A stretch of 7,561 bases of DNA from Actinomycetes bacterium (GCA_021798075.1 JAJZYO010000087.1:1-7561), one strand, 5' to 3'. Counted from the stretch's first letter, positions 1 to 6,238 are shown. The notes: a model not told the origin generated them from the letters alone. Numbers and translations: made by a program.

Positions 1-2384
1 GCTCGGGAGTTGTCACCGTGCCCAGCGCCCAGCTTTAGCGGCCCGAAGGGGAGCAGCGGCCGCCGGAACCCAGGGGCTCGCGACCAGTGCTCGACGGGCC
101 AGCCTCGCTTGCGGGCGACGGTGGCGAGTTTGGTTTCGGGGTTGACTGCGACTGGGAACCCTGCCGCTTCGAGCATGGGGAGGTCGCTCGTCGAGTCTGC
201 ATAGGCGACACACTGGGCGAGCTCGAGGCCGTGCGCGGCGGCGTAATCGGCCATGAGGAGCGCCCTTGCTTCCCCCGTGGGGGGGGCCTCGTCCAGTTCC
301 CCCAGGAGTTCCCCACCGGCGCTGCGCATGTGGGCAGAGACGACGTCGTCGAACAGAGGCTTGAACGGCTCGATGAGGAAGTCGAGGGCGCCGGTGATGA
401 GGAGCGTCCTGTGCCCGAGGGCCCGGTGCTCGCGTACCCTCCGGATACCGGCCGGGAAAGCCTTGGAGAGCAGCAGGTCGCTCGTCATCTCCCAGGCTTC
501 CCCCTCCAGTTCCCCGGGGTCTGCCCCCTCGTAGCGGCGGTAGAACCAGCGTAGGAAGTCGCCCCTGTCCAGGTTGTCCAGCCTCAACATGCGAGGCGCC
601 TCGAGAAGGGTGCGAGCCGTGAAGCGGGCGCGCTCGGCGAGGCCCATCTGCCTCGTCGCGAGCCAGGCGTAGCTGTCGACCACGTTGGTCGCGACCAAGG
701 TGTTCTCGAGGTCGAAGACGGCGAGCTGGCGGTCGGGGGAGAGCACGGCACGGCGAGCCCTTTGTTCCCGGGAGCGCCCCGCCGGCGCCGGCCGGCGGCG
801 GCCGTCGGCCTGAGGTACCCGGGCGTGCGCTACCACGGCTGGGAGGTAGATGTCTTGGCAGTAGCGCCGCCAGTCGATGACGGCGGGGTCGAAGCAAAAC
901 TCCCGGCGCTCTTCGGGCGACAGCGAGTCCTGTAGCCGGAGCAGCCTTTGGACAGAGAAAACGGCTTCGGTCTCGGTATAGGAACCATAAAGGTCGACAT
1001 AGCTGAGCGCCCGCTCGGCGTCGTCCCGGCGCTTCTCGACCCGAGCCGCCAGATCCGCCTTGCTGCCCCGGAGGGGCATGGCCTGCAGGGCCCGTTCCGC
1101 CCCTTCGAGCAGGTTCGTCGCCCGGCGCAGCTGGCGTTGCACCCGCCGGCGCCCGGGGAAGGTCCACTGCGGGACCTCGATCGGCTGTCCCTTGTCGTCG
1201 GCGAGCGGGTGCTCGGAGAACCACTCGCGCACGAAGCTGACCAGCTGCCCGTAGCGCAAGGGGTTGCGGGCGCCCGATGCGGCGTGCACGATGTCGGGCC
1301 CGGCGAGAGGCCCTCGGGCGGCCACAGCCAGGATCGCCGACACCACGAGATCCACCGGGATCACGTCGATGACGCCTTCAGGGATGCCCGGGAACTCTCT
1401 TAGGAGGCCCTTGGCGTAACTGATGATGACCGGGTCGGCCATGCGGAAGCCACGGGTCCAGCCAGGGTGGGGCTCGGCCAACGAAGCCTCGATGATCGAG
1501 GGTCGGACCAGGCTGAGCGGGAGGTCGGCGCGCTCTTCCAGCAGCGCCCACTCGCCCAGGGCTTTCGAGTAGGCGTAGGCGTCGGGCCAGCCGAGGGCCT
1601 GGGCACGGGCCTTTCCGAGTTCGACCAGGCGGTCGTCGGCCCATTCCGCGCGCAGATCCTCGGTCTTTTCGGCCAGGAGGGGGACCCCGGCCGCGCCGAG
1701 CTCGGCCCGCGCCTGTCGGCGGAAGCGGGCGAGCATCTCGGGGGCGCGGCTGGCCGATTCGGCGTCCGAACGTGCCCGGCGCGCGGCCGCCACCTCGGCG
1801 CGCCAGTCGACCTGGGGGGAAAAGGGTGTCTCCGCGAGCGCTGCCTCAGGGGCTAGGCCTCGGCGGCCGCCGGCGACGTAGGCGGTTGACACGGCAATGA
1901 GGTGGGGCAGGGCCGGACGGGGTGGTCCGTCGCCCTGCGGCCCCCGTTCTCGAGCCGCCTGCCTGAGGGCGGCCGCCACGCGCGACGGGCCGAGGAGGTT
2001 GACCTCGACCGCCGCGTCGAGGGGGGCGTCGAAGCTGACTGTGGCGGCCGAATGCACGACCGTGGAGCAACTGGCCAGCACCTCCCGGCCCGCTGCGTCG
2101 AGCCCGAGCCCATCGACCGTGACGTCGCCGGCCAGCGGTATGACCCGTCGCGACGCCTCCTCGTCGAACCGGTGGCCGAGCTCGCGGCGTAACCGCCGGA
2201 AGCAGTCATTGGCGAGCACGTCGCGCCGTGCGCGTTCCGCGGCCCCTCGCCGCCCCGGCCGGACCAGGAGGACGACCTCTGTCTCAGGGAGGCAGCGCAG
2301 CACCCGCTCGGTGAGGGCCGTTCCTAGGAAACCGGTGGCCCCGGTTATGGCGATACGCCGGCCCTCGAGGGCTTCTCGCAGCAC
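1..2384 (-). CDS. Fused fatty-acyl-CoA-reductase-type SDR and HAD-IB phosphatase-like protein (3' end outside window)
   Basis: The frame is open without a stop for 794 codons and runs off the left edge. The GTG at 2384 is chosen because an in-frame TAG lies four codons upstream; its SD-like GAGG is abnormally close. The N-terminus has the Rossmann motif GATGFLG (residues 15-21). VSTAYVAG carries S166 and T167, and YAYSK gives the SDR pair Y270/K274, spaced as in the NAD-binding-4 (male sterility) acyl-CoA reductases. FCFDPAVIDW..Y....LP (496-515) resembles the C-terminal domain of fatty acyl-CoA reductases. A basic linker (about 516-550) leads to a HAD domain with motif I DLENT (D558), motif II T664 and motif IV ADSTSD (D730, D734). 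Motif I has Glu at the second Asp position, and GEAR (R707) stands where the motif III Lys is expected. By family, the SDR half would reduce a fatty acyl-CoA or acyl-ACP with NADPH. The phosphatase substrate is unknown, and the HAD half may be altered or inactive. Fusion architecture is confident; exact substrate is not. Confidence 0.88.
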   Translation of the reverse strand, partial: MLREALEGRRIAITGATGFLGTALTERVLRCLPETEVVLLVRPGRRGAAERARRDVLANDCFRRLRRELGHRFDEEASRRVIPLAGDVTVDGLGLDAAGREVLASCSTVVHSAATVSFDAPLDAAVEVNLLGPSRVAAALRQAARERGPQGDGPPRPALPHLIAVSTAYVAGGRRGLAPEAALAETPFSPQVDWRAEVAAARRARSDAESASRAPEMLARFRRQARAELGAAGVPLLAEKTEDLRAEWADDRLVELGKARAQALGWPDAYAYSKALGEWALLEERADLPLSLVRPSIIEASLAEPHPGWTRGFRMADPVIISYAKGLLREFPGIPEGVIDVIPVDLVVSAILAVAARGPLAGPDIVHAASGARNPLRYGQLVSFVREWFSEHPLADDKGQPIEVPQWTFPGRRRVQRQLRRATNLLEGAERALQAMPLRGSKADLAARVEKRRDDAERALSYVDLYGSYTETEAVFSVQRLLRLQDSLSPEERREFCFDPAVIDWRRYCQDIYLPAVVAHARVPQADGRRRPAPAGRSREQRARRAVLSPDRQLAVFDLENTLVATNVVDSYAWLATRQMGLAERARFTARTLLEAPRMLRLDNLDRGDFLRWFYRRYEGADPGELEGEAWEMTSDLLLSKAFPAGIRRVREHRALGHRTLLITGALDFLIEPFKPLFDDVVSAHMRSAGGELLGELDEAPPTGEARALLMADYAAAHGLELAQCVAYADSTSDLPMLEAAGFPVAVNPETKLATVARKRGWPVEHWSRAPGFRRPLLPFGPLKLGAGHGDNSR

Positions 2385-2467
2385 CCCTCGTGTCTACCAC
2401 GCCGGCCGGCACGCTCCGCAGGAAGGCGCCGGCGTGGGGCTACCCCGGGTTGTCTGGTGGAGCTGCT

Positions 2468-2485
2468 CCCCGACGATGGTCGGGG
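2468..2485 (-). terminator. Possible GC hairpin terminator
   Basis: CCCCGAC and GTCGGGG form a perfect 7-bp stem around the 4-nt loop GATG. It lies about 100 bp downstream of the membrane protein gene and about 80 bp upstream of the reductase gene, which run in the same direction. No T tract follows on the minus strand. It could therefore be a U-less actinobacterial terminator, an attenuator in the reductase leader, or chance in GC-rich DNA. Confidence 0.3.
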
Positions 2486-2540
2486 CGCGGCCTCAGCGGG
2501 CATCACCCCTCTCGGGCTGGTCGGTTAGGGCCTGGGCGGG

Positions 2541-2600
2541 CGGTCAGGGCTTGCGCCCGCCGGTCAGGGCTTGCGCCCGCCGGTCAGGGCTTGCGCCCGC
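2541..2600. repeat. 20-bp perfect tandem repeat, three copies, carrying stops in three frames
   Basis: CGGTCAGGGCTTGCGCCCGC occurs three times head to tail at 2541, 2561 and 2581. Each unit holds TCA (TGA on the minus strand) at 2544, 2564 and 2584. Because 20 is not a multiple of three, these stops fall in all three minus-strand frames. The copy nearest the gene supplies the stop and the last residues (GRKP) of the membrane protein. GGCGGGCG at 2535-2542 can pair with CGCCCGCC at 2554-2561, so the array may also fold. Confidence 0.9.
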
Positions 2601-3297
2601 CGGCGCGGGTCTTCTGGGCCGGCGGCGTGTAGCGGGAGCTGGCCGCGGGCAACGGGCGCCCAGAGGCGGTCCTGGCCTCCTGTTTGCTCCGGCCAGAGCG
2701 GGCGCGGGTCCCCTTGGGCGCCGCGCCATTTCGCGACGCGCTGCGAGCGGCGCCGGCGCCCGCGCTCGCCCGGGCCGGGCGGTGCTGGTCCAGCCAGGCC
2801 TTTTGCTCCTTGTTCATGCGGAAAATGAGCATCCAGAGCACGTACGCGGCCGGCACCAAGAAGGCGAGCCACATGCCGTCAGAGAACCCCTTCGGGAGCG
2901 GGGTGCCCACCCCGATGGCTGCCGCCAGCATGAAGGCGATGCCTGTTACCAACCGCCGGCGCCAGTAGATGGTGACGGCTGCCGCAGCGGCTAGGACGAC
3001 GAGGATGATCGCTTCCTGCGAGTGGTAAGGCGGGACGATTGTCGTTGTGGCATGGAACTTGCCGTCGCTGCCCTTGACCTGTCCGTGCACGACGTCGGTG
3101 CTGAGGAACGAGACCAGCCCGACGAGCAGGAGGAAAGCGCTCGTGTAGAGGCCATACGCGGGCTCGGGCTTCCTCATCTCCTTGCTGGCCGCACGCGCTT
3201 GCCTCACCAGCTCGGAGCGCGCTGCCCGCTCCTCTGCCCTTTGCCGGCGCTCCGCCTCGGTCGCCGGCGAGGACTGCCCTCGCCGCAGGAGGCTCAC
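2584..3297 (-). CDS. Four-helix membrane protein with basic C-terminal tail, family not recognised
   Basis: This is a 237-residue protein. The GTG at 3297 is chosen because it overlaps the TGA of the upstream gene (GTGA), a standard translational-coupling arrangement; longer in-frame starts would sit inside that gene. Residues 12-45 are highly charged (Glu/Arg/Ala-rich, probably helical). Hydrophobic segments follow at about 48-66, 96-112, 117-134 and 142-159. The 30-residue loop after the first helix contains HGQVKGSDGKFHATTT and may face outside. From residue 160 the tail is rich in Arg, Lys, Ala and Ser with few acidic residues, so it is probably disordered and cytoplasmic. I do not recognise a family or enzymatic motif. 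The pairing with the acidic upstream protein suggests the two work together, which is inference from context. Confidence 0.82.
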   Translation of the reverse strand: MSLLRRGQSSPATEAERRQRAEERAARSELVRQARAASKEMRKPEPAYGLYTSAFLLLVGLVSFLSTDVVHGQVKGSDGKFHATTTIVPPYHSQEAIILVVLAAAAAVTIYWRRRLVTGIAFMLAAAIGVGTPLPKGFSDGMWLAFLVPAAYVLWMLIFRMNKEQKAWLDQHRPARASAGAGAARSASRNGAAPKGTRARSGRSKQEARTASGRPLPAASSRYTPPAQKTRAGGRKP

Positions 3298-3911
3298 GCC
3301 CCGCCGGCCTCTTCCTCGCCGGCGCCACCCTCTCCACGACCGGTACCTGAGCCGGTGCCACCAAAATGGCTGCCGGCCGAAGGCTCGCCACTCCGCTCGG
3401 CGGCGGCTTGGTCGCCCGCAGCCGCATCGTCCCCGGCTGCGAGCAGCCACGGCCGGACGGTGACCGAGCTCTGGCGGGGCCCGAGCTGCTCCAGCTGGGC
3501 CTCGACGGGAAGGTCTTTGGGAGGCTCGCCGGAGGTCTCCATGACGATCGCCGGCTCTTTACGCTCGGGCTCGAAAACTTCTTTGAGGCCGAACGCGACG
3601 GCGGTCAGCACCGTCCCGGTTGCGCTACGGCTCCGCCACCGCTCGGCCCAGTCGGGCAGGCTGGTCCGGCGGGCAGCTTCCTTCTCCAGCAGCTCCTCAG
3701 TGCCTTCGGGGGCGGCCAGACGCACGTGCCGGCGCCCTTGCTCGTCGAAGGTCTCTTCCTGCTCGCCAGCCCCTTCGTCCAGCTCCTCGTCGGTCACTTC
3801 GAAGAACTCGGCCTCTTCGGTGAAGGCTCCTTCGTCGGCAGCCCAAGGAGAAAGGGAAGAACGGGTATCCCTGCCGGCGTCGGCCTCAGGCACGTGGCCC
3901 TCCTGGCTCAC
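3294..3911 (-). CDS. Acidic hypothetical protein, first gene of a coupled pair
   Basis: Two GTG starts are possible. The one at 3911 has GGAGAGG eight bases upstream. The one at 3920 (three residues longer) would directly abut that motif. An in-frame TAG at 3930-3932 excludes anything longer. The protein is about 205 residues. Its first 75 are dominated by Glu and Asp (for example EEAEFFEVTDEELDEG). A middle segment has Trp-Ala-Glu-Arg-Trp and a mildly hydrophobic stretch, TGTVLTAVAFGLKEVFEP, followed by a conserved-looking VRPWLLAAGDD. The C-terminus is Gly/Glu-rich low complexity. No signal peptide, convincing membrane helix or catalytic motif is seen. Its stop overlaps the start of the membrane protein gene by 4 bp, so the two are almost certainly co-translated. 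Function unknown. Confidence 0.78.
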   Translation of the reverse strand: MSQEGHVPEADAGRDTRSSLSPWAADEGAFTEEAEFFEVTDEELDEGAGEQEETFDEQGRRHVRLAAPEGTEELLEKEAARRTSLPDWAERWRSRSATGTVLTAVAFGLKEVFEPERKEPAIVMETSGEPPKDLPVEAQLEQLGPRQSSVTVRPWLLAAGDDAAAGDQAAAERSGEPSAGSHFGGTGSGTGRGEGGAGEEEAGGA

Positions 3912-4037
3912 TTCGTCCACCTCTCCAAGCTACCGCCTCGGGGAGGTTGGGCCTCGCCGTCCCGGGGCGGCCGGGATGTGGTGTCAGGTCCCTACTAGTC
4001 GCGGCCTGGTCGCGGCCCGGGCCGTCCACCGCCGCTC

Positions 4038-4097
4038 TCCGTGCTTCCCCTCTCCGTGCTTCCCCTCTCCGTGCTTCTTTTCTCCGTGCTTCTTTGT
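4038..4097. repeat. 15-bp tandem repeat, four copies
   Basis: TCCGTGCTTCCCCTC is present twice exactly (4038, 4053). A third copy with CCCC changed to CTTT follows (4068), then a fourth degenerate copy (4083). The plus strand is pyrimidine-rich. On the minus strand each unit reads as GGAGAGGGG-type purine runs, resembling the ribosome binding site used by the downstream gene. It probably lies in the leader of that transcript. The 15-nt period would also give a pentapeptide repeat if translated, but there is no supporting start. Confidence 0.85.
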
Positions 4098-4156
4098 GCT
4101 CCTGAGGGGCCTGCCGGCCGGGGGCCGTTGCGGGCGCGAGGTTCGGCCCAGGACCG

Positions 4157-4187
4157 GCCGGCGGCTAAGCTTTGGCTGGCCGCCGGC
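4157..4187. repeat. GC-rich inverted repeat just upstream of the tRNA
   Basis: GCCGGCGGC (4157-4165) and GCCGCCGGC (4179-4187) are perfect 9-bp arms around a 13-nt AT-richer spacer (TAAGCTTTGG...). It ends 15 bp before the tRNA 5' end. It could be an operator or part of the tRNA promoter region, or a hairpin in the tRNA precursor. Confidence 0.5.
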
Positions 4188-4202
4188 TCCTGCCGGCGCA
4201 CC

Positions 4203-4279
4203 GGGCGCTTAGCTCAGTTGGTTAGAGCGCAGCCTTCACACGGCTGAGGCCGGAGGTTCGAGTCCTCTAGCGCCCACCA
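4203..4279 (+). tRNA. tRNA-Val (anticodon CAC)
   Basis: A complete cloverleaf is seen. The acceptor stem GGGCGCT pairs with AGCGCCC. The D arm is GCTC...GAGC. The anticodon stem CAGCC/GGCTG encloses loop TTCACAC, giving anticodon CAC (decodes GUG, Val). The variable loop is five bases. The T arm GGAGG-TTCGAGT-CCTCT has one G-T pair. Discriminator A and an encoded CCA (4277-4279) complete it. It is the only plus-strand gene supported in the window. It marks the boundary between the ordinary left part and the Cas1-containing right part. Confidence 0.97.
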
Positions 4280-4322
4280 CATCGTCGTAGCGCTAGGAGG
4301 GCAGGGCCGCCCAAGTGGCACC

Positions 4323-4392
4323 TAACCCGGACAGCCCGCCCGCCCAAACCGGGAGGACCCGGAGGGTCTGTGTCCGGGTTATGTCCGGATTA
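4323..4392. repeat. 11-bp direct and inverted repeats downstream of the tRNA
   Basis: TAACCCGGACA (4323-4333) is the exact reverse complement of TGTCCGGGTTA (4371-4381). The latter is followed without a gap by TGTCCGGATTA (4382-4392), a one-mismatch direct repeat. A partial TGTCCG recurs near 4413. The inverted pair could fold in the tRNA precursor and act as its terminator, with a TTTTT run at about 4399. The direct copies look like binding sites for a recombinase or regulator. I cannot choose between these. Confidence 0.6.
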
Positions 4393-4443
4393 CCTAGGGT
4401 TTTTGCAGGTCAATGTCCGTGCTGGAGTAGAAGAAACGTTACG

Positions 4444-4473
4444 CTAGCCGTGACATCGGGCTGTCACGGCTAG
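4444..4473 (-). terminator. Perfect 12-bp hairpin, likely bidirectional terminator
   Basis: CTAGCCGTGACA (4444-4455) and TGTCACGGCTAG (4462-4473) form a perfect 12-bp stem around a 6-nt loop. On the minus strand the stem is followed by CGTAACGTTTCTTC, a weak T-rich tract. This would end transcription of the Cas1-containing gene set before it runs into the convergent tRNA gene. A protein-binding palindrome is the alternative. Confidence 0.55.
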
Positions 4474-4849
4474 GGGCCGTGGGAGGCTCGGGCCGGGCTC
4501 GCCGGCCTGGCCGGCAAGGTAGGCGGCCAGGGCTGCTCGCCGGGCGCCGGGTCCGTGCTCGACGGGCGCACCTTGGGCTGGCTGCTGGCTCGGCGGGGCT
4601 CGACGGCCGCTAGGCGTACTTGCCGGCACCTCGCCGGCGGGCTCGTGGGAGGCCACGGGCCGGCTCGTGGGCGTCCTGAGGGCCACCAAACGGCCCGGGA
4701 GCGCCGCAACGTATTGCCCAACAGGGGGGTTGTAGGGCCGGGGACGGGCTTGGAGTACCCGAGGCCACTTTGGGGCGTTGGTTGCGGGGCTGATGGGCTC
4801 GTGGAGGGCAGCTAGCCGGGCGCCAGCGACGGAGGGCCTAGGGGGGCGC
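4474..4849. other. Gene-poor stretch with dispersed GGCTCGTGG motifs
   Basis: I find no convincing gene here. A minus-strand frame is open from 4866 down to a TAG inside the hairpin at 4444 (about 140 codons). It is proline/arginine-rich, has only a TTG start (4689) without a ribosome binding site, and resembles no family I know. GGCTCGTGG occurs four times (near 4640, 4662, 4796 and 4855), three of them as GGGCTCGTGG, on the plus strand. The stretch may be a 3' untranslated region, decayed coding DNA or a regulatory region. Confidence 0.45.
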
Positions 4850-5065
4850 CTACGGGCTCGTGGGTGTTATCGCTCGGCCAGGGCGGGTGGATAGCCGGTC
4901 GGCGTGTCGGGCGCAGGCGTCCACCGAGTACCAGCGGCCCCGGTAGTCCGAGCGCCAGCCGGAAGCGGTCGCGGGCTTGGGGCAGCCCACCGGCTTGCCG
5001 TCGGCGTCGTAGACGAGGCCGTGGCAGCGGCCCCGGACGACATCCCAGGCGCCGGCGTAGTCCAT
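4850..5065 (-). CDS. Small Cys/His protein, probably zinc-binding
   Basis: This is a 71-residue protein starting at ATG 5065. No clear ribosome binding site precedes it, and the frame is open further upstream without a better start. Cys14, Cys28, Cys51 and His54 are spaced C-x13-C-x22-C-x2-H, compatible with one structural zinc site. The core (GRCHGLVYDADGKPVGC... WYSVDACARHADRL) looks like a compact treble-clef-like fold. I have an impression of similar short proteins in actinomycete accessory DNA but cannot name a family. It is the last gene of the minus-strand set that includes Cas1, 70 bp after the secreted protein gene. DNA or RNA binding is a guess from the Cys/His pattern. Confidence 0.65.
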   Translation of the reverse strand: MDYAGAWDVVRGRCHGLVYDADGKPVGCPKPATASGWRSDYRGRWYSVDACARHADRLSTRPGRAITPTSP

Positions 5066-5135
5066 GGGGCGGAGGTGGGCTACGGAGAGGGACCGGTCAG
5101 GCCACCAGCCGGCGCCGGCGGGAGCGCTTGGCAGG

Positions 5136-6053
5136 TTAGTAGCAGGTCGCCTTCGCTCCTACCCCAATGGTGGCACCCCGATACGCAGCCGGGCGATAGA
5201 AGACCACAAGGTTGGAACCGTCCACGAGGAATAGGTCAGCCGAATTGCCGCGCGTGTAACCCTCGGGCATCAACGCACCCGCGAGAGGTGTGCACCCGTA
5301 CCACTTGGCCGCCCCTGCCGGCAGAGTCCCTAAACCTCCTGTGAACTGTGGTGAGGAATTGTTGCTTACTTGGATCGAGAACGACTTTGGGCCGCCGCTG
5401 CCCGCCACGGAAAAGGAGTTCCAGTAGGTTCCGGGAGGTCCGCCGCAGCCAAGGCACTCCGTCCCGTTGAGGCCGATGCTCTGGTAACCGGGCGCAACCG
5501 TCTCGGTCCATGTGCCATGAAGGGTGCCGGCGGGAAAGTCGATTAAGTCAAGGCGCACGACATCAACAATGTGACCACCTGACGAGTGGCCGACGTACCA
5601 CCACGCCCCAGCAAGGGTGGCCGGCGGCAGGGTCGGGGTGGTCGCAGCCCACCACTTTGCCGATGCGACAGTATAGGTGCTGGCGTGCCCAGGGTACCGT
5701 ACGGTCAGTTTGCTAAACAGCAGCTTATGGTCCGCGAAAATTGGAGCACTCAACTCCACATGCACGCGGACTTCCTTCCACTTGTCGCAGGTTTCCCAAC
5801 ATATCCTGTTGTGCTGTACCCCTGTAGCCAGAGCGACAGACTCGTCCCATTTGGTCCACTGCAGATCCGAGAGCCCGCCATTGCCGTCCGCACTAACTGC
5901 GATGGCCCGAGGGCGCACTGCGGACAGGCCGATAGCCGTGGCGACATTTGTTAGGACCGCGGGCAGTTGCTGCCCGTCAGCGACGCTGGGGCTGAGCAAG
6001 CCGAGAACCGCAAGCAAAGCAATTGGACAGGTCCACCTCGCCAAGTTCGTCAC
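5136..6053 (-). CDS. Secreted protein of unknown function
   Basis: This is a 305-residue protein from GTG 6053. A GTG at 6086 would add 11 residues. The shorter form puts a classic signal peptide at the N-terminus: basic/polar start, hydrophobic core PIALLAVLGLL, then SPSVA with likely cleavage after Ala25 (S-V-A). The mature part has a Trp-rich segment at about 50-125 (ADGNGGLSDLQWTKWDESVA, then RICWETCDKW and beta-like strands). This recalls a layout seen in uncharacterised actinomycete exported proteins. Later cysteines occur in ECLGCGG (200, 203), WYGC (254) and at the C-terminus (304), so disulfides are likely. No enzyme motif is recognised. Codon and base composition is clearly less GC-rich than in the neighbours, hinting at separate ancestry. 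The gene overlaps the upstream small membrane protein gene by 77 bp, which suggests translational coupling. Confidence 0.8.
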   Translation of the reverse strand: MTNLARWTCPIALLAVLGLLSPSVADGQQLPAVLTNVATAIGLSAVRPRAIAVSADGNGGLSDLQWTKWDESVALATGVQHNRICWETCDKWKEVRVHVELSAPIFADHKLLFSKLTVRYPGHASTYTVASAKWWAATTPTLPPATLAGAWWYVGHSSGGHIVDVVRLDLIDFPAGTLHGTWTETVAPGYQSIGLNGTECLGCGGPPGTYWNSFSVAGSGGPKSFSIQVSNNSSPQFTGGLGTLPAGAAKWYGCTPLAGALMPEGYTRGNSADLFLVDGSNLVVFYRPAAYRGATIGVGAKATCY

Positions 6054-6234
6054 CTTGCCCCGGCGCCCCGAACAGGCCAGGTGCACCAGGCCACACGAGC
6101 AGCCCTATCAGCGCCAAGGGCAGGAACACGGCCACGGCTACGTCGCGCCAGAAGCCCGAGAAGGCCCAGGTTGCTCCCGACGACAGCGGGAAGCTCCCCC
6201 ACTCATAGACGTAAAGCGGCTTACGGTCAGTCAT
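5977..6234 (-). CDS. Small single-helix membrane protein in the Cas1 operon
   Basis: This is an 85-residue protein from ATG 6234. The start is well supported by AGGAGGT six bases upstream, the best ribosome binding site in the window. The N-terminus (MTDRKPLYVYEWGSFPLSSG) is polar/aromatic. One membrane helix spans about 31-49 (VAVAVFLPLALIGLLVWP), followed by a Gly/Pro-rich region and a tail with a CxxC (NCFACGS). The tail lies over the start of the secreted protein gene in another frame, so its sequence is constrained by both genes. The ATG lies four bases after the stop of the Cas1 C-terminal extension, so these genes form one transcription unit. Function unknown; a membrane partner of the exported protein is possible. 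Confidence 0.7.
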   Translation of the reverse strand: MTDRKPLYVYEWGSFPLSSGATWAFSGFWRDVAVAVFLPLALIGLLVWPGAPGLFGAPGQGDELGEVDLSNCFACGSRLAQPQRR

Positions 6235-6238
6235 GCGT

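Larger units (their letters stand above)
3912..4202. other. Intergenic region between the acidic/membrane gene pair and the tRNA
   Basis: About 290 bp separate the start of the minus-strand pair from the plus-strand tRNA, so promoters for both should lie here. I see no convincing -35/-10 pair on either strand. The region holds a small TCCCGG/CCGGGA hairpin at 3960-3976, the 15-bp tandem repeat and the 9-bp inverted repeat listed separately. Confidence 0.6.

Noticed and set aside
13..1224. Long open minus-strand frame of 403 codons inside the reductase-HAD gene
   Set aside because: Arg/Pro/Gly-rich out-of-frame shadow. The other frame carries Rossmann, YxxxK and HAD motifs without a break.
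2541..2600. CRISPR array
   Set aside because: The three units abut without spacers, so it is a simple tandem repeat. No spaced repeats were found elsewhere in the window.
1897..2994. Plus-strand frame of 365 codons
   Set aside because: Arg/Ser/Pro-rich composition and overlap with two well-supported minus-strand genes mark it as antisense shadow.
3995..4201. Minus-strand frame encoding STERG pentapeptide repeats
   Set aside because: The repeat peptide is a by-product of the 15-bp tandem repeat. I see no good ribosome binding site and no family resemblance.
3022..4212. Plus-strand frame of 396 codons ending in the tRNA
   Set aside because: It is antisense to the acidic/membrane gene pair and runs into the tRNA, with low-complexity Ser/Pro content.
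4444..4689. Minus-strand frame of 81 codons ending inside the hairpin
   Set aside because: GC-rich at third positions but with only a TTG start, no ribosome binding site and proline/arginine-rich content. Kept as an uncertain stretch rather than a gene.
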